A stretch of DNA of 64,000 nt from Flavobacterium silvisoli. Its GTDB lineage: Bacteria; Bacteroidota; Bacteroidia; Flavobacteriales; Flavobacteriaceae. Where the stretch lies: the NCBI RefSeq assembly GCF_004329815.1, contig NZ_SJPE01000001.1, positions 237,732 to 301,731 on the forward strand, read 5' to 3'. The notes beneath the pieces were generated by a model that did not search any database, was not told where the DNA came from, and saw only the letters and a program-made list of their open reading frames with translations. The translations under genes were made by a program, and so were the position numbers. Below are positions 49,519 through 58,140 of this stretch, piece after piece; the stretch's first letter is position 1; each line of letters starts with the position of its first letter.

Positions 49519-50292
49519 ATGATAGCCAGAAACAAATATTTGACATTGATTTTTCTTCTTTTATTTTCTTTTTTGGCGAAAGCTCAGAAAAAGGAAGTAG
49601 ACACTGATTTGCCTAAAGGAAACGAAGCATTTACAGAAAAAAAATACAACGACGCTGAAGCAGAATATCGCATTTCGGAATCTAAAAATCCGAAGAAATC
49701 AATTGCTTCATACAACTTGGGGAATTCTGTTTACCGTCAAAATCAAGTCAGTGAAGCCAAATACCATTACGCCAAAGCACTTAAAAATGCTAAAACCCGT
49801 AAAGAAAAACACGAAGCATTACACAACATCGGCAATACTTTGATGAAAGAAAAGCAATACGCTGAAGCTGTTGAAGCCTATAAAAATGCCTTGCGCAACA
49901 ATCCTGCCGATGAGGAAACACGTTATAACTACGCTTTGGCCAAAAAAATGATGAAAGACCATCCGCCTAAAAAAGAAGACAAAAAAGACAAAGACAAGGA
50001 CAAGAAAGACGACAAAAAAGACCAAAAAAATAAAGACAAGAACAAAGATCAGGATAAAGATAAAGACAAAAATAAAGATCAAAAAGACCAGGATAAAGAC
50101 GGAAAAAACAAAGACAAGCAGGATAACAAAGATCAAAACGGAAACAAACCGCAACCACAACCGGGTGGTGTTTCTAAACAAAGAATAGACAACTTATTGG
50201 ACGCTGTAAACAACGAAGAGAAAAAAGTTCAGGATAAAGTAAACAAACAAAAAGTTCAGGCCAATCCGAAAAAAACTGAAAAAGATTGGTAG
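49519..50292 (+). CDS. batC: BatC, TPR protein with Lys/Asp-rich tail
   Basis: The 257-residue protein has a signal peptide (IFLLLFSFLAKAQ), TPR repeats at about residues 30-145 (KSIASYNLGNSVYRQNQ, EALHNIGNTLMKEKQYAEAVEAYKNAL) and then about 60 residues made almost only of Lys, Asp, Gln and Asn, followed by a short helix (KQRIDNLLDAVNNEEKKVQDKV). The charged part is low complexity. It bridges other Bat proteins in the periplasm according to the usual model. It overlaps the longer reading of batD by a few bases. Confidence 0.88.
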   Translation: MIARNKYLTLIFLLLFSFLAKAQKKEVDTDLPKGNEAFTEKKYNDAEAEYRISESKNPKKSIASYNLGNSVYRQNQVSEAKYHYAKALKNAKTRKEKHEALHNIGNTLMKEKQYAEAVEAYKNALRNNPADEETRYNYALAKKMMKDHPPKKEDKKDKDKDKKDDKKDQKNKDKNKDQDKDKDKNKDQKDQDKDGKNKDKQDNKDQNGNKPQPQPGGVSKQRIDNLLDAVNNEEKKVQDKVNKQKVQANPKKTEKDW

Positions 50293-50327
50293 TTAATTTG
50301 AAAATGATTCAATTTGAAGATTTGAAA

Positions 50328-52091
50328 ATGAAAAGGATACTCATTTTATTGTTTTTAGTGACAAACTCGCTTTGGGCTCAAGTACAATTTGAAGCTAAAG
50401 TGAGCAAAAACTCCTTGGGCATCAATGAACGATTGCGCATCGAGTTTACTATGAATGCTGATGGTGATAATTTTCAGCCACCAAATTTTGAGGCCAGCGG
50501 TTTCAGAATCGTTGGAGGACCAAGCCAATCGGTTAGTCAATCCTGGATAAACGGAAGAAGTAGTTTTAACAAATCCTACATCTATATTTTATTGCCTACG
50601 CAAAAAGGAGCCTTGACCATCAAGCAGGCGTCTATTGAAATCAACGGACAGATTTATAAAACATCTCCGGTTCGGATTAATGTAACCAACGCCGTTGAAC
50701 TTCCTAAAGACCCGAACGAAATGCCAGCCATCAAAGCAGATGACAATTTGTATTTGGTAGCCGATATTTCCAAAACCAATCCGTATCTGAATGAACCGAT
50801 TACGGTGGTGTACAAATTGTACTTCAGTTACAACATCGGAATCACCAATTGGAAGGAATTAAATAAACCAAAATACAACGATTTCTGGAGTCAAAACATT
50901 GACATCAAAGAATTAAAAGCCGAAGACGGCATGTTCAAAGGCGAACGGTATCGTTACGTAGTGTTGCGAAAAACAGTACTGTACCCAACAAAATCCGGCA
51001 AATTGGAAATCGAACCTTTAACCCTTGACATTGATTGCCAGGTGCCTACCAACCGAAGAAATTTTTGGGGACAGGCGCTAATGACCGAAGACAGCAAAAG
51101 GGTATCGGCCGGTAGCAAAGTCATCAATGTAAAACCATTACCGGAACACGGGAAACCTGAAGATTTTACCGGAGCTGTAGGTCGTTTTGATTTCAAAGTA
51201 AATCCATCTAAAACAACTTTAAAAAGCGGCGAATCTCTGGATTTAAACATCAGCGTTGTCGGAACCGGCAATCTGAAACTATTTACATTGCCCAAACCGG
51301 TACTGCCATCAGCCTTGGAAATGTACGATCCGGTACACGACGAAAATGTATCCACCCCGCTAACCGGAATGACCGGAAGGATTTCGGATAAATACACCAT
51401 CATTCCGCAGTACAAGGGCAATTATCAAATCAAACCACTGCGTTTTACCTATTTTGATTTGGGCACTAACAGTTACAAAACCATTACCTCGCAGCCTATA
51501 ACCATCAATGTGCTCGACGGTCCTGCGGTGGCAAATACTACTTCTGTCAATCCGAATGACGTGGCCAAGGCTAAAATTGAAGTGGCCAAAAGTTTTGCTT
51601 ACAACAAACAAAAAACCAATCTCAAACCAATGGAAAAAGAGGATTTCTTGGGTTCGGGACTGTTTTATTCCTTGGTGATATTGCCGTTTTTAGCCATTCC
51701 GTTATTGATTGTCGGCAAACGAAGAAAAGAAGCTTCAGACAACGATTTGGTGGGCAATAAGATTAAAAAATCAAATGCTTTGGCCAAAAAATATTTGTCG
51801 GAAGCTAAAAAACATTTGGGTAACAAAGAACCATTTTACATTGCTTTGGAAAAAGCCCTGCACAACTTCCTGAAAGCCAAACTACACATCGAAACTTCAG
51901 AAATGAGTAAAGACAAAATCCGTGAAATCCTTCAGAGTCGAAATGCGCAAAACGAGATGATTACTGCCTTTATTCAATTGACCGAAAACTGTGAATTGGC
52001 CCGCTATGCCATGTCCTCGGAAACGGCTATTCAGCAAGACTACGAAAAAGCAGTTGAAATCATTTCTGAACTGGAAAAACAGCTTAAGTAA
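50328..52091 (+). CDS. batD: BatD, oxygen tolerance protein
   Basis: The 587-residue product is read from the ATG at 50328, which gives a signal peptide (MKRILILLFLVTNSLWAQ). The N-terminal 440 residues are beta-rich tandem domains (VQFEAKVSKNSLGINERLRIEFTM as the first strand set). A transmembrane helix lies near residues 445-465 (SLVILPFLAIPLLIVG), and the rest is a helical cytoplasmic domain (YLSEAKKHLGNKEPFYIALEKALHNFLKAKL in its core). It is a core Bat protein. An in-frame start at 50286 would put 14 residues before the signal. Confidence 0.9.
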   Translation: MKRILILLFLVTNSLWAQVQFEAKVSKNSLGINERLRIEFTMNADGDNFQPPNFEASGFRIVGGPSQSVSQSWINGRSSFNKSYIYILLPTQKGALTIKQASIEINGQIYKTSPVRINVTNAVELPKDPNEMPAIKADDNLYLVADISKTNPYLNEPITVVYKLYFSYNIGITNWKELNKPKYNDFWSQNIDIKELKAEDGMFKGERYRYVVLRKTVLYPTKSGKLEIEPLTLDIDCQVPTNRRNFWGQALMTEDSKRVSAGSKVINVKPLPEHGKPEDFTGAVGRFDFKVNPSKTTLKSGESLDLNISVVGTGNLKLFTLPKPVLPSALEMYDPVHDENVSTPLTGMTGRISDKYTIIPQYKGNYQIKPLRFTYFDLGTNSYKTITSQPITINVLDGPAVANTTSVNPNDVAKAKIEVAKSFAYNKQKTNLKPMEKEDFLGSGLFYSLVILPFLAIPLLIVGKRRKEASDNDLVGNKIKKSNALAKKYLSEAKKHLGNKEPFYIALEKALHNFLKAKLHIETSEMSKDKIREILQSRNAQNEMITAFIQLTENCELARYAMSSETAIQQDYEKAVEIISELEKQLK

Positions 52092-52103
52092 TTGATTATA
52101 AAA

Positions 52104-52847
52104 ATGAAAAAAGTAGTTTATATATTTCTGTTAATTTTTCAAGTTTCATTAGCGCAAAATGCTTTTGAACAGGGCAATCAATACTATCAAAAAGAGAATT
52201 ACCAAGCCGCAATTGAACGTTTTGAGAGCATCATACAAAGCGGAAAACAATCGGCTGAGGTTTATTTTAATTTAGGGAACTGCTATTACAAACTGCACAA
52301 AGTAGCTCCTGCTGTATACAATTACGAAAAAGCATTGTTATTGAGTCCGAATGACAACGAAATCAAAACCAATCTGGAGTTTGCCCGAAAAATGGCCATT
52401 GATGATATTAAAATTATTCCAAAAGTAGGATTTGATAAACTGCTTTCCGATTTTACTTCGAGGTATTACTATGATACTTGGGCTTGGATTGCTGTTGGAT
52501 TTGCTTTTTTGTCTTTGTTCTTTTTCATCGGTTATTATTTCTCCGAAAGAACTTATCTGAAACGCATCTTCTTCTTTGGTATGTTTGTTTGGATATTCGG
52601 AATATGTCTGAGTATTGCTTCCGGATTTTACGAAAAAAGCCGTATGGAAAACGAAAGACCTGCTATCGTTTTTGCCGAAATTGCTCCGGTTAAAAGTGAA
52701 CCCAAAGCTACAAGTGCTGATGCTTTTGTACTGCACGAAGGCACTAAAGTTTACATACTGGAAAGCATTGCCAACTGGAAAAAAATTGAGCTTACCGACG
52801 AAACCACTGGTTGGATTAACGAAGATGCTATTAAGGAAATTAAATAG
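52104..52847 (+). CDS. batE: BatE, TPR and SH3-type protein
   Basis: From the ATG at 52104 the product has 247 residues: a signal peptide (YIFLLIFQVSLAQ), TPR units (AEVYFNLGNCYYKLHKVAPAVYNYEKAL), two transmembrane helices at about 133-153 and 162-182, and a C-terminal SH3b-like domain (FVLHEGTKVYILESIANWKKIELTDETTGWI region). It closes the Bat operon; no terminator-like hairpin was found after it. Confidence 0.88.
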   Translation: MKKVVYIFLLIFQVSLAQNAFEQGNQYYQKENYQAAIERFESIIQSGKQSAEVYFNLGNCYYKLHKVAPAVYNYEKALLLSPNDNEIKTNLEFARKMAIDDIKIIPKVGFDKLLSDFTSRYYYDTWAWIAVGFAFLSLFFFIGYYFSERTYLKRIFFFGMFVWIFGICLSIASGFYEKSRMENERPAIVFAEIAPVKSEPKATSADAFVLHEGTKVYILESIANWKKIELTDETTGWINEDAIKEIK

Positions 52848-52941
52848 TAAGGTTTAAACATTTGAAGTAGTATCTTTGCCAACCTAATTTTGATTTGTGA
52901 ATTACATCCTAATTCCTGAATCGCAATTCCTAAATACAAAC

Positions 52942-53298
52942 ATGTCAAGAGACGAACAATTAAAAAACCGCTGGGAACAACTAGTAGCACTCCTTTCCAA
53001 TCAATTTGCCGAAGGAGATACGCTCGACTTGGACGCCATTATATACCTGATTGGTGTGCAGGAATTCGGAAAAGTGCACCAAACATTCAAAAAAGACGAG
53101 AAGCTCAACCTGATGCACATCGCCATTTGCCGATTGCTGGCTCCTTATGGCTACTACGAATTTGATTTTGTAGACAAAGACGGCTGGCCCCATTACAAAA
53201 TCAAAGAAGAATTACCGCCGTTAAAAGCCGGTGAACAGGCCGTTTTAATGAAAGAAGCCATCGTAAATTATTTTGTCGAAAGAGAAGTGATCGAATAA
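52942..53298 (+). CDS. Conserved hypothetical protein of 118 residues
   Basis: The start is taken at the ATG at 52942, where the SRDEQLKNRWEQLVALLSNQF helix begins; a GTG or other start at 52897 would add 15 residues without support. The protein is acidic and helical with EFGKVHQTFKKDEKLNLMHIAICRLLAPYG and a WPHYKIKEELPPL segment. There is no signal peptide. I recognise it as a conserved flavobacterial protein but not its function. It lies between batE and pheS. Confidence 0.7.
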   Translation: MSRDEQLKNRWEQLVALLSNQFAEGDTLDLDAIIYLIGVQEFGKVHQTFKKDEKLNLMHIAICRLLAPYGYYEFDFVDKDGWPHYKIKEELPPLKAGEQAVLMKEAIVNYFVEREVIE

Positions 53299-53366
53299 AG
53301 TTTAGTTTGGCAGCTGACAACTTTCAACAAAAAAAACGCTATTTTTGCACCTTTACAAAATGACCG

Positions 53367-54386
53367 ATGATAGATAAGATTAAAGAATATATTGCCGAAG
53401 CCGAGGCGTTTCAAACTGATAACAAAGAAACCTTAGAGCAATTCCGAATCAAATATTTGGGAAGCAAAGGTTTACTGAAAGATTTATTTGCCGAATTCAA
53501 AAACGTACCCAACAATCAAAAAAAAGAATTCGGACAAGTCATCAATACCTTGAAAACTACTTGTGAAGAAAAAGTAAAAACCATACAGGAAGCTTTAGAA
53601 AGCAAAGTAGAAAGCATTGGCGTTTATGGCGATTTAACCCGTCCTTCAGAACCGTTAACCATCGGTTCGCGTCATCCTATTTCATTAGTAAAAAATCAAA
53701 TCATTGATATATTCTCTACCATTGGATTCAACGTTTCCGAAGGTCCGGAGATTGAGGACGATTGGCACAACTTCACGGCACTAAATCTTCCGGAATACCA
53801 TCCGGCACGCGACATGCAGGATACGTTTTTCATTCAAACCAATCCCGATGTTTTATTAAGAACACATACCTCATCGGTACAAGTGCGTTACATGGAAAAC
53901 AACAAACCGCCTATTCGTACCATTTCACCGGGACGCGTGTTCCGTAATGAAGCGGTTTCTTCTCGCTCGCACTGTATTTTCCACCAAGTGGAAGGCTTGT
54001 ATATTGACAAAGATGTTTCGTTTGCCGATTTGAAACAAACACTTTTATATTTCACCAAAGAAATGTTTGGGAAAAGCAAAATCCGTTTACGCCCGAGTTA
54101 TTTCCCGTTCACCGAACCAAGTGCTGAGGTGGATATTTACTGGGGATTAAAAACCGAAACCGATTACCGCATTACCAAAGGAACCGGCTGGTTGGAAATC
54201 ATGGGTTGCGGAATGGTGGACCCTAACGTCTTGAAAAATTGCGGCATCAACCCTGAGGAATACAACGGTTTTGCCTTTGGAATGGGCATTGAGCGTATCG
54301 CCATGTTATTATATCAAATAGGTGATATCCGCATGTTTTATGAAAACGACGTGCGTTTCTTAGAGCAATTCAAATCAAGTCTTTAA
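53367..54386 (+). CDS. pheS: Phenylalanine--tRNA ligase, alpha subunit
   Basis: The 339-residue protein has the N-terminal coiled-coil (TLEQFRIKYLGSKGLLKDLF), and the class II core with HPARDMQDTFFI, LLRTHTSSVQVRYM, GRVFRNEAVSSRSHCIFHQVEG (motif 2 region) and NGFAFGMGIERIAML (motif 3). It charges tRNA-Phe with the beta subunit, which is not in the window. A TATTTTTG box at 53340-53347 lies 19 bases before the ATG. Confidence 0.96.
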   Translation: MIDKIKEYIAEAEAFQTDNKETLEQFRIKYLGSKGLLKDLFAEFKNVPNNQKKEFGQVINTLKTTCEEKVKTIQEALESKVESIGVYGDLTRPSEPLTIGSRHPISLVKNQIIDIFSTIGFNVSEGPEIEDDWHNFTALNLPEYHPARDMQDTFFIQTNPDVLLRTHTSSVQVRYMENNKPPIRTISPGRVFRNEAVSSRSHCIFHQVEGLYIDKDVSFADLKQTLLYFTKEMFGKSKIRLRPSYFPFTEPSAEVDIYWGLKTETDYRITKGTGWLEIMGCGMVDPNVLKNCGINPEEYNGFAFGMGIERIAMLLYQIGDIRMFYENDVRFLEQFKSSL

Positions 54387-54463
54387 AAAAAGACAGATAA
54401 TAGACGGATAAATGAAAACCCAATCTGTCTGTTATCTCTTCGTCTCTTATCTATTATCCAAAA

Positions 54464-54871
54464 ATGAAAAAAGACATCACCATCCCGAAAGTAGAAAACG
54501 TTTTTCTGGCCGCAGTTCAGGAATGGAGCGATGACTTTATGGAAAAGGTTTGGTATGTGTATCTCGTCAACGATTCTGACTTCGATTTAGACTCTGTAAT
54601 GGTCGTTTCTAAAGCTTTTGGCACCATTGATGGGGAAATGAAAAAAACGTCGCTCCTGCGCCACGCATTCATGCAGGTACCCGCCGTATCTGTTGTAAAA
54701 ATAGAAATGGTGGAGAAAAGCGTTCTTGAGCTCAACAACGAGTTTATGGTCACTTATTTCATCGGCAATACTTTGTACGACAAAAAATTCACCTTCCGCA
54801 AAAACATGATCAACGAACGCGCCACAGAAGAAGTGCCGATTTTGTTTGTAAACGGTGTAATCGTCAGATAA
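54464..54871 (+). CDS. Conserved hypothetical protein of 135 residues
   Basis: The product has no signal peptide or membrane helix and is beta-rich (WYVYLVNDSDFDLDSVMVVSKAFG, LLRHAFMQVPAVSVVKIEMVEKS, YFIGNTLYDKKFTFRKN). I recognise it as a protein found in flavobacteria near pheS, without known function. It starts after a spacer of 77 bases with self-complementary GACAGAT and GATAATA motifs. Confidence 0.72.
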   Translation: MKKDITIPKVENVFLAAVQEWSDDFMEKVWYVYLVNDSDFDLDSVMVVSKAFGTIDGEMKKTSLLRHAFMQVPAVSVVKIEMVEKSVLELNNEFMVTYFIGNTLYDKKFTFRKNMINERATEEVPILFVNGVIVR

Positions 54872-55114
54872 TTATTTTTTCTTTCTGAAAAGATCTGACC
54901 AGGTGTATTCTTTACCATTCTTGCCTTTCCAGGAAAAGTAACCTACAAAAAAGATTCCTGTAACCAAGTATACAACGGCTTTAATATAAAAGAAAGGTGT
55001 GATCAATTGGCTCAAAAAAGGTTTTTCATTCCACTCAAACAAGCTCATAAAAACAATCATGAAAATGCCCCAGAATAATCCAACTTTGAGTTGGTGTTTC
55101 CATCTTTCACTCAT
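54872..55114 (-). CDS. Small membrane protein
   Basis: The 80-residue protein has two transmembrane helices (GLFWGIFMIVFMSLF and IKAVVYLVTGIFFVGYF) and a basic tail. The stop directly adjoins the convergent 54464 gene. It begins 1 base after gpsA ends and is probably co-transcribed with gpsA. The function is unknown. Confidence 0.75.
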   Translation of the reverse strand: MSERWKHQLKVGLFWGIFMIVFMSLFEWNEKPFLSQLITPFFYIKAVVYLVTGIFFVGYFSWKGKNGKEYTWSDLFRKKK

Positions 55115-55115
55115 C

Positions 55116-56111
55116 TTAATCTAATTTTTCGGTTAATTTTTTAAAGACTTTCTTAGCTTCTTTACCTTCATATAAAATCTCGTAAACCGCATCAATGATT
55201 GGGGTCTTGGCTTTATATTCCTGATTCAGTTTGTAAGCACTTTTAACCGCGTAATACCCTTCGGCTACCATACTCATTTCCATCATTGCAGCTTGAACCG
55301 TATATCCTTTTCCTATCATATTTCCGAACATACGGTTACGCGAAAACACCGAATAGCCGGTTACCAGTAAATCTCCCAAATAAGCCGAATTATTGATGTT
55401 GCGTTTCATTTTATGCACTTTGCGGATGAATTTTTTCATTTCGCGAATGGCATTACTCATGATTACCGACTGAAAATTATCTCCGTAGCCCAAACCATGG
55501 GCAATTCCGGCTGCAATAGCGTAAATGTTTTTCAACATGGCGGCATATTCTGTTCCGATAATATCGTCTGAAATTTTGGTTTTAATATAATTTCCGGCCA
55601 AAACATTAGCTACCGTCTTGGCTTTCTCAGCATCTCCGCAGGCAATGGTCAGATACGAAAGACGTTCTAAAGCCACTTCTTCCGCATGGCACGGACCGGT
55701 AATCACTCCGATGTTGTGATACGGAATGTTGAATTGTTTATGAAAATGCTCGCCTACTATCAAGAAAGTCTCAGGAACAATTCCTTTGATGGCTGAGAAA
55801 ATTACTTTATCCTTTAAACTTACGGTTAATTTCTCTAATTCGGAACTCAAAAAAGCCGACGGAATAGCAAAAATCAAATAATCGGCATAGCTCACCGCTT
55901 CATTGATATCACTGGTTAGTTTCAATTTATGGGTATCAAACTCAACAGAGCTGAGGTAGTTCGGATTGTGTTTGTGTGTTTTTAAGTGCTCTATAGCCGA
56001 TTCATTTCGCATGTACCACGCTATTTCCGGAAGGTTTACGCATAGCATTTTTGCAATGGCCGTGGCCCAACTTCCGCCACCAATCACAGCAAATTTAGGA
56101 GATTCATTCAT
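55116..56111 (-). CDS. gpsA: Glycerol-3-phosphate dehydrogenase (NAD(P)+)
   Basis: The 331-residue protein has the N-terminal Rossmann motif AVIGGGSWATAIAKML, catalytic Lys in FSAIKGIVPET and AAMLKNIYAIAAGIAHGLGYGDNFQ in the C-terminal domain. It reduces dihydroxyacetone phosphate to sn-glycerol-3-phosphate for phospholipid synthesis. It is followed by the small membrane protein gene. Confidence 0.95.
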   Translation of the reverse strand: MNESPKFAVIGGGSWATAIAKMLCVNLPEIAWYMRNESAIEHLKTHKHNPNYLSSVEFDTHKLKLTSDINEAVSYADYLIFAIPSAFLSSELEKLTVSLKDKVIFSAIKGIVPETFLIVGEHFHKQFNIPYHNIGVITGPCHAEEVALERLSYLTIACGDAEKAKTVANVLAGNYIKTKISDDIIGTEYAAMLKNIYAIAAGIAHGLGYGDNFQSVIMSNAIREMKKFIRKVHKMKRNINNSAYLGDLLVTGYSVFSRNRMFGNMIGKGYTVQAAMMEMSMVAEGYYAVKSAYKLNQEYKAKTPIIDAVYEILYEGKEAKKVFKKLTEKLD

Positions 56112-56322
56112 GAATATAAACTTTTATATCATCCAAAAATACTCATTTTAGCAGACATCTTTCCCGTTTTATGGGAATAAAATAAATTTTGGCACAACTC
56201 TTGAGAATGTTTTGTAAAAATTGGGTTAAGTTATAATTGTGGTAGAACCGTTTAGTCAAAAGACTGGACGGTTTTGTCATTTTATCTAATCATAAAAAAA
56301 GCGTGCCAGGCACGCTTTCTCT
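56112..56322. other. Intergenic region with a sigma-54-like site and a hairpin on the plus strand
   Basis: No gene is present. On the plus strand a TTGGCAC-N5-TTGAG sequence (56189-56205) matches the sigma-54 -24/-12 pattern except for A in place of the -12 C. A hairpin AACCGT-AGTC-AAAA-GACT-ACGGTT with TTTT tail follows at 56246-56276. A short non-coding RNA of about 60 bases is possible, but evidence is weak. The terminator for the alcohol dehydrogenase is at 56294. Confidence 0.35.
56294..56318 (-). terminator. Terminator of the iron-containing alcohol dehydrogenase gene
   Basis: On the minus strand AAAGCGTG and CACGCTTT form an 8-bp stem with a 5-base loop, followed by a T run, 5 bases after the stop. 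Confidence 0.9.
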
Positions 56323-57489
56323 TTAATAACTCATTTCTACAATTTCTCTAACCTTTTCAGGCGTGATATTTTGCTTTTCACCCAGCGCTTTCCAACCCCG
56401 TTCTTCAAAACGATTCACAATAAAATCAGCCGTGTTGCTGTAGTTTGCTGTATTTTCCGAAAGTTTGGTCTTCATACCCATGGTGTGAAAAAATTCAACT
56501 GTTTTTTCAATGGCCTGAGTGGCTTTTTCTTCAACTGATTCGCCGGTAACATTCCAAACTCGTGTTCCGTATTGTGCCAGTTTTTCTTTTTTAGTATCAA
56601 ACATCACGCGGTACAAATTAGGGCCAATGATGGCAAGAGTTCGTGCGTGGTCAATCTCATACAAAGCGGTTAACTCGTGACCAATCATGTGGGTTGCCCA
56701 ATCACTCGGGACCCCTTTCTGAATCAAACCGTTCAAGGCCATAGTGGCACACCACATAAAATTAGAAGCCAATTTATAATCATTTGGATTCTCAGCTACA
56801 TCGGGACCGATTTCAACCAATGTTTGCAGAATGCTTTCAGCAATTCTGTCCTGCAATAACGCATCATGCGGATAAGTTAAATACTGTTCCATTACATGGG
56901 TAAAAGCATCCACCACGCCGTTTTGAATTTGTCTTTTGGGTAAGGATGAAACAACCGTTGGGTCGCAAACCGAGAATTTCGGGAACAACGCGCTACCGCC
57001 TAAGGTCAGTTTTTCCTGTGTCGCTTCGATGGTAATCACCGCACCCGAATTCATTTCTGAACCCGTAGCCGGTAAGGTCAATACTGTTCCGAAAGGAATC
57101 ACCTTAGCCGTATCGGTAAACAGTACGCGATTTTTTAAAATCTCCATCGGATTACCTTCATAGCGCACCGCTCCCGAAATAAATTTTACGCCATCAATGA
57201 CGCTGCCGCCTCCAACAGCTATGATGAAATTAATGTTTTGTTCACGAATAATTGCTACCGCTTTCATCAAGGTTTCAAAGCGCGGATTAGGTTCGATACC
57301 TCCAAATTCAATAACCTCAAACCCTTGTAAAGCAGCCTTGACCTGGTCGTAAACACCATTTTTAAAAATACTGCCACCGCCGTAGGCTAATAAGATTTTA
57401 GCTCCTTTTGGCACTAGTGTTGATAGTTTTTCGGTTTGGCCTTTGCCGAAAACATAATTGGTCGGATTGTATAATTCGAAATTGTTCAT
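56323..57489 (-). CDS. Iron-containing alcohol dehydrogenase
   Basis: The 388-residue protein has YAYGGGS-like NAD(P) loop LLAYGGGSIFKNG, IIAVGGGSVIDGVKF, metal ligands in DAFTHVMEQYL and MIGHELTALYEIDHARTLAII. It belongs to the YqhD/BDH group of type III dehydrogenases, which are usually NADPH-dependent aldehyde reductases. The substrate is unknown. It is a single gene, with nadD upstream on the same strand. Confidence 0.9.
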   Translation of the reverse strand: MNNFELYNPTNYVFGKGQTEKLSTLVPKGAKILLAYGGGSIFKNGVYDQVKAALQGFEVIEFGGIEPNPRFETLMKAVAIIREQNINFIIAVGGGSVIDGVKFISGAVRYEGNPMEILKNRVLFTDTAKVIPFGTVLTLPATGSEMNSGAVITIEATQEKLTLGGSALFPKFSVCDPTVVSSLPKRQIQNGVVDAFTHVMEQYLTYPHDALLQDRIAESILQTLVEIGPDVAENPNDYKLASNFMWCATMALNGLIQKGVPSDWATHMIGHELTALYEIDHARTLAIIGPNLYRVMFDTKKEKLAQYGTRVWNVTGESVEEKATQAIEKTVEFFHTMGMKTKLSENTANYSNTADFIVNRFEERGWKALGEKQNITPEKVREIVEMSY

Positions 57490-57557
57490 GATTTTGTATT
57501 TTAGAAAACGTAAAATTACAAAAGCTTGTCCCGAACAAGTGGTAAGGGAATGTTAAC

Positions 57558-58139
57558 TTATTTGGAGTAAAATAAATTGTGGTCAATATACTCCCAAACT
57601 TTATGGGGTAACATCGGAGCTACATTTTTTTTATTTTTCAGGCTCTCACGAATGAATGTGGAAGATAGTTCAATTACAGGAGCACCCACACGGTGAATTT
57701 TAGGGTGATTGACAAACTGCTCGTCCATCTCTCCCGAATTTACCCGAGGGTATACATAAATGTGATGGTATTTTAAAATGGTCTCATAATTTTTCCATTT
57801 ATGGAGCGAGTTCAGGTTGTCTTCTCCCATCAAAAGGGCAAATTCATGCTGCGGGTATTTTTCGCCCAAATGTGCCAAAGTATTGACTGTGTAATTGGGT
57901 TGTGGTAATTTAAATTCGATGTCGGAAGGTTTGATTTTATTGAAATCCTCAGTGGCCAAATGTACCATGTGCAGACGTTCATAATCGTCTAACAGTGTAC
58001 TTTTTTGTTTGTGCGGATTATGAGGAGTTACAACCATCCATACCTGATCCAAATCGGCAAATTCTGCCATGTGATTGGCGATAATCAAATGACCTATGTG
58101 AATGGGATTAAAAGTCCCGAAATAAAGTCCGATTTTCAT
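57558..58139 (-). CDS. nadD: Nicotinate-nucleotide adenylyltransferase
   Basis: The 193-residue protein has the nucleotidyltransferase motif GTFNPIHIGHLIIA at residues 8-21 and the C-terminal ISS-like motif ELSSTFIRESLK. It makes nicotinate adenine dinucleotide in NAD synthesis. It begins 1 base after gmk ends, so yicC-gmk-nadD form one operon. Confidence 0.94.
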   Translation of the reverse strand: MKIGLYFGTFNPIHIGHLIIANHMAEFADLDQVWMVVTPHNPHKQKSTLLDDYERLHMVHLATEDFNKIKPSDIEFKLPQPNYTVNTLAHLGEKYPQHEFALLMGEDNLNSLHKWKNYETILKYHHIYVYPRVNSGEMDEQFVNHPKIHRVGAPVIELSSTFIRESLKNKKNVAPMLPHKVWEYIDHNLFYSK

Positions 58140-58140
58140 C

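Noticed and set aside
49819..50181. A hydrophobic 120-residue minus-strand frame that looks like a membrane protein
   Set aside because: It is the antisense of the Lys/Asp-rich segment of batC, whose complement automatically encodes Phe, Val and Leu.
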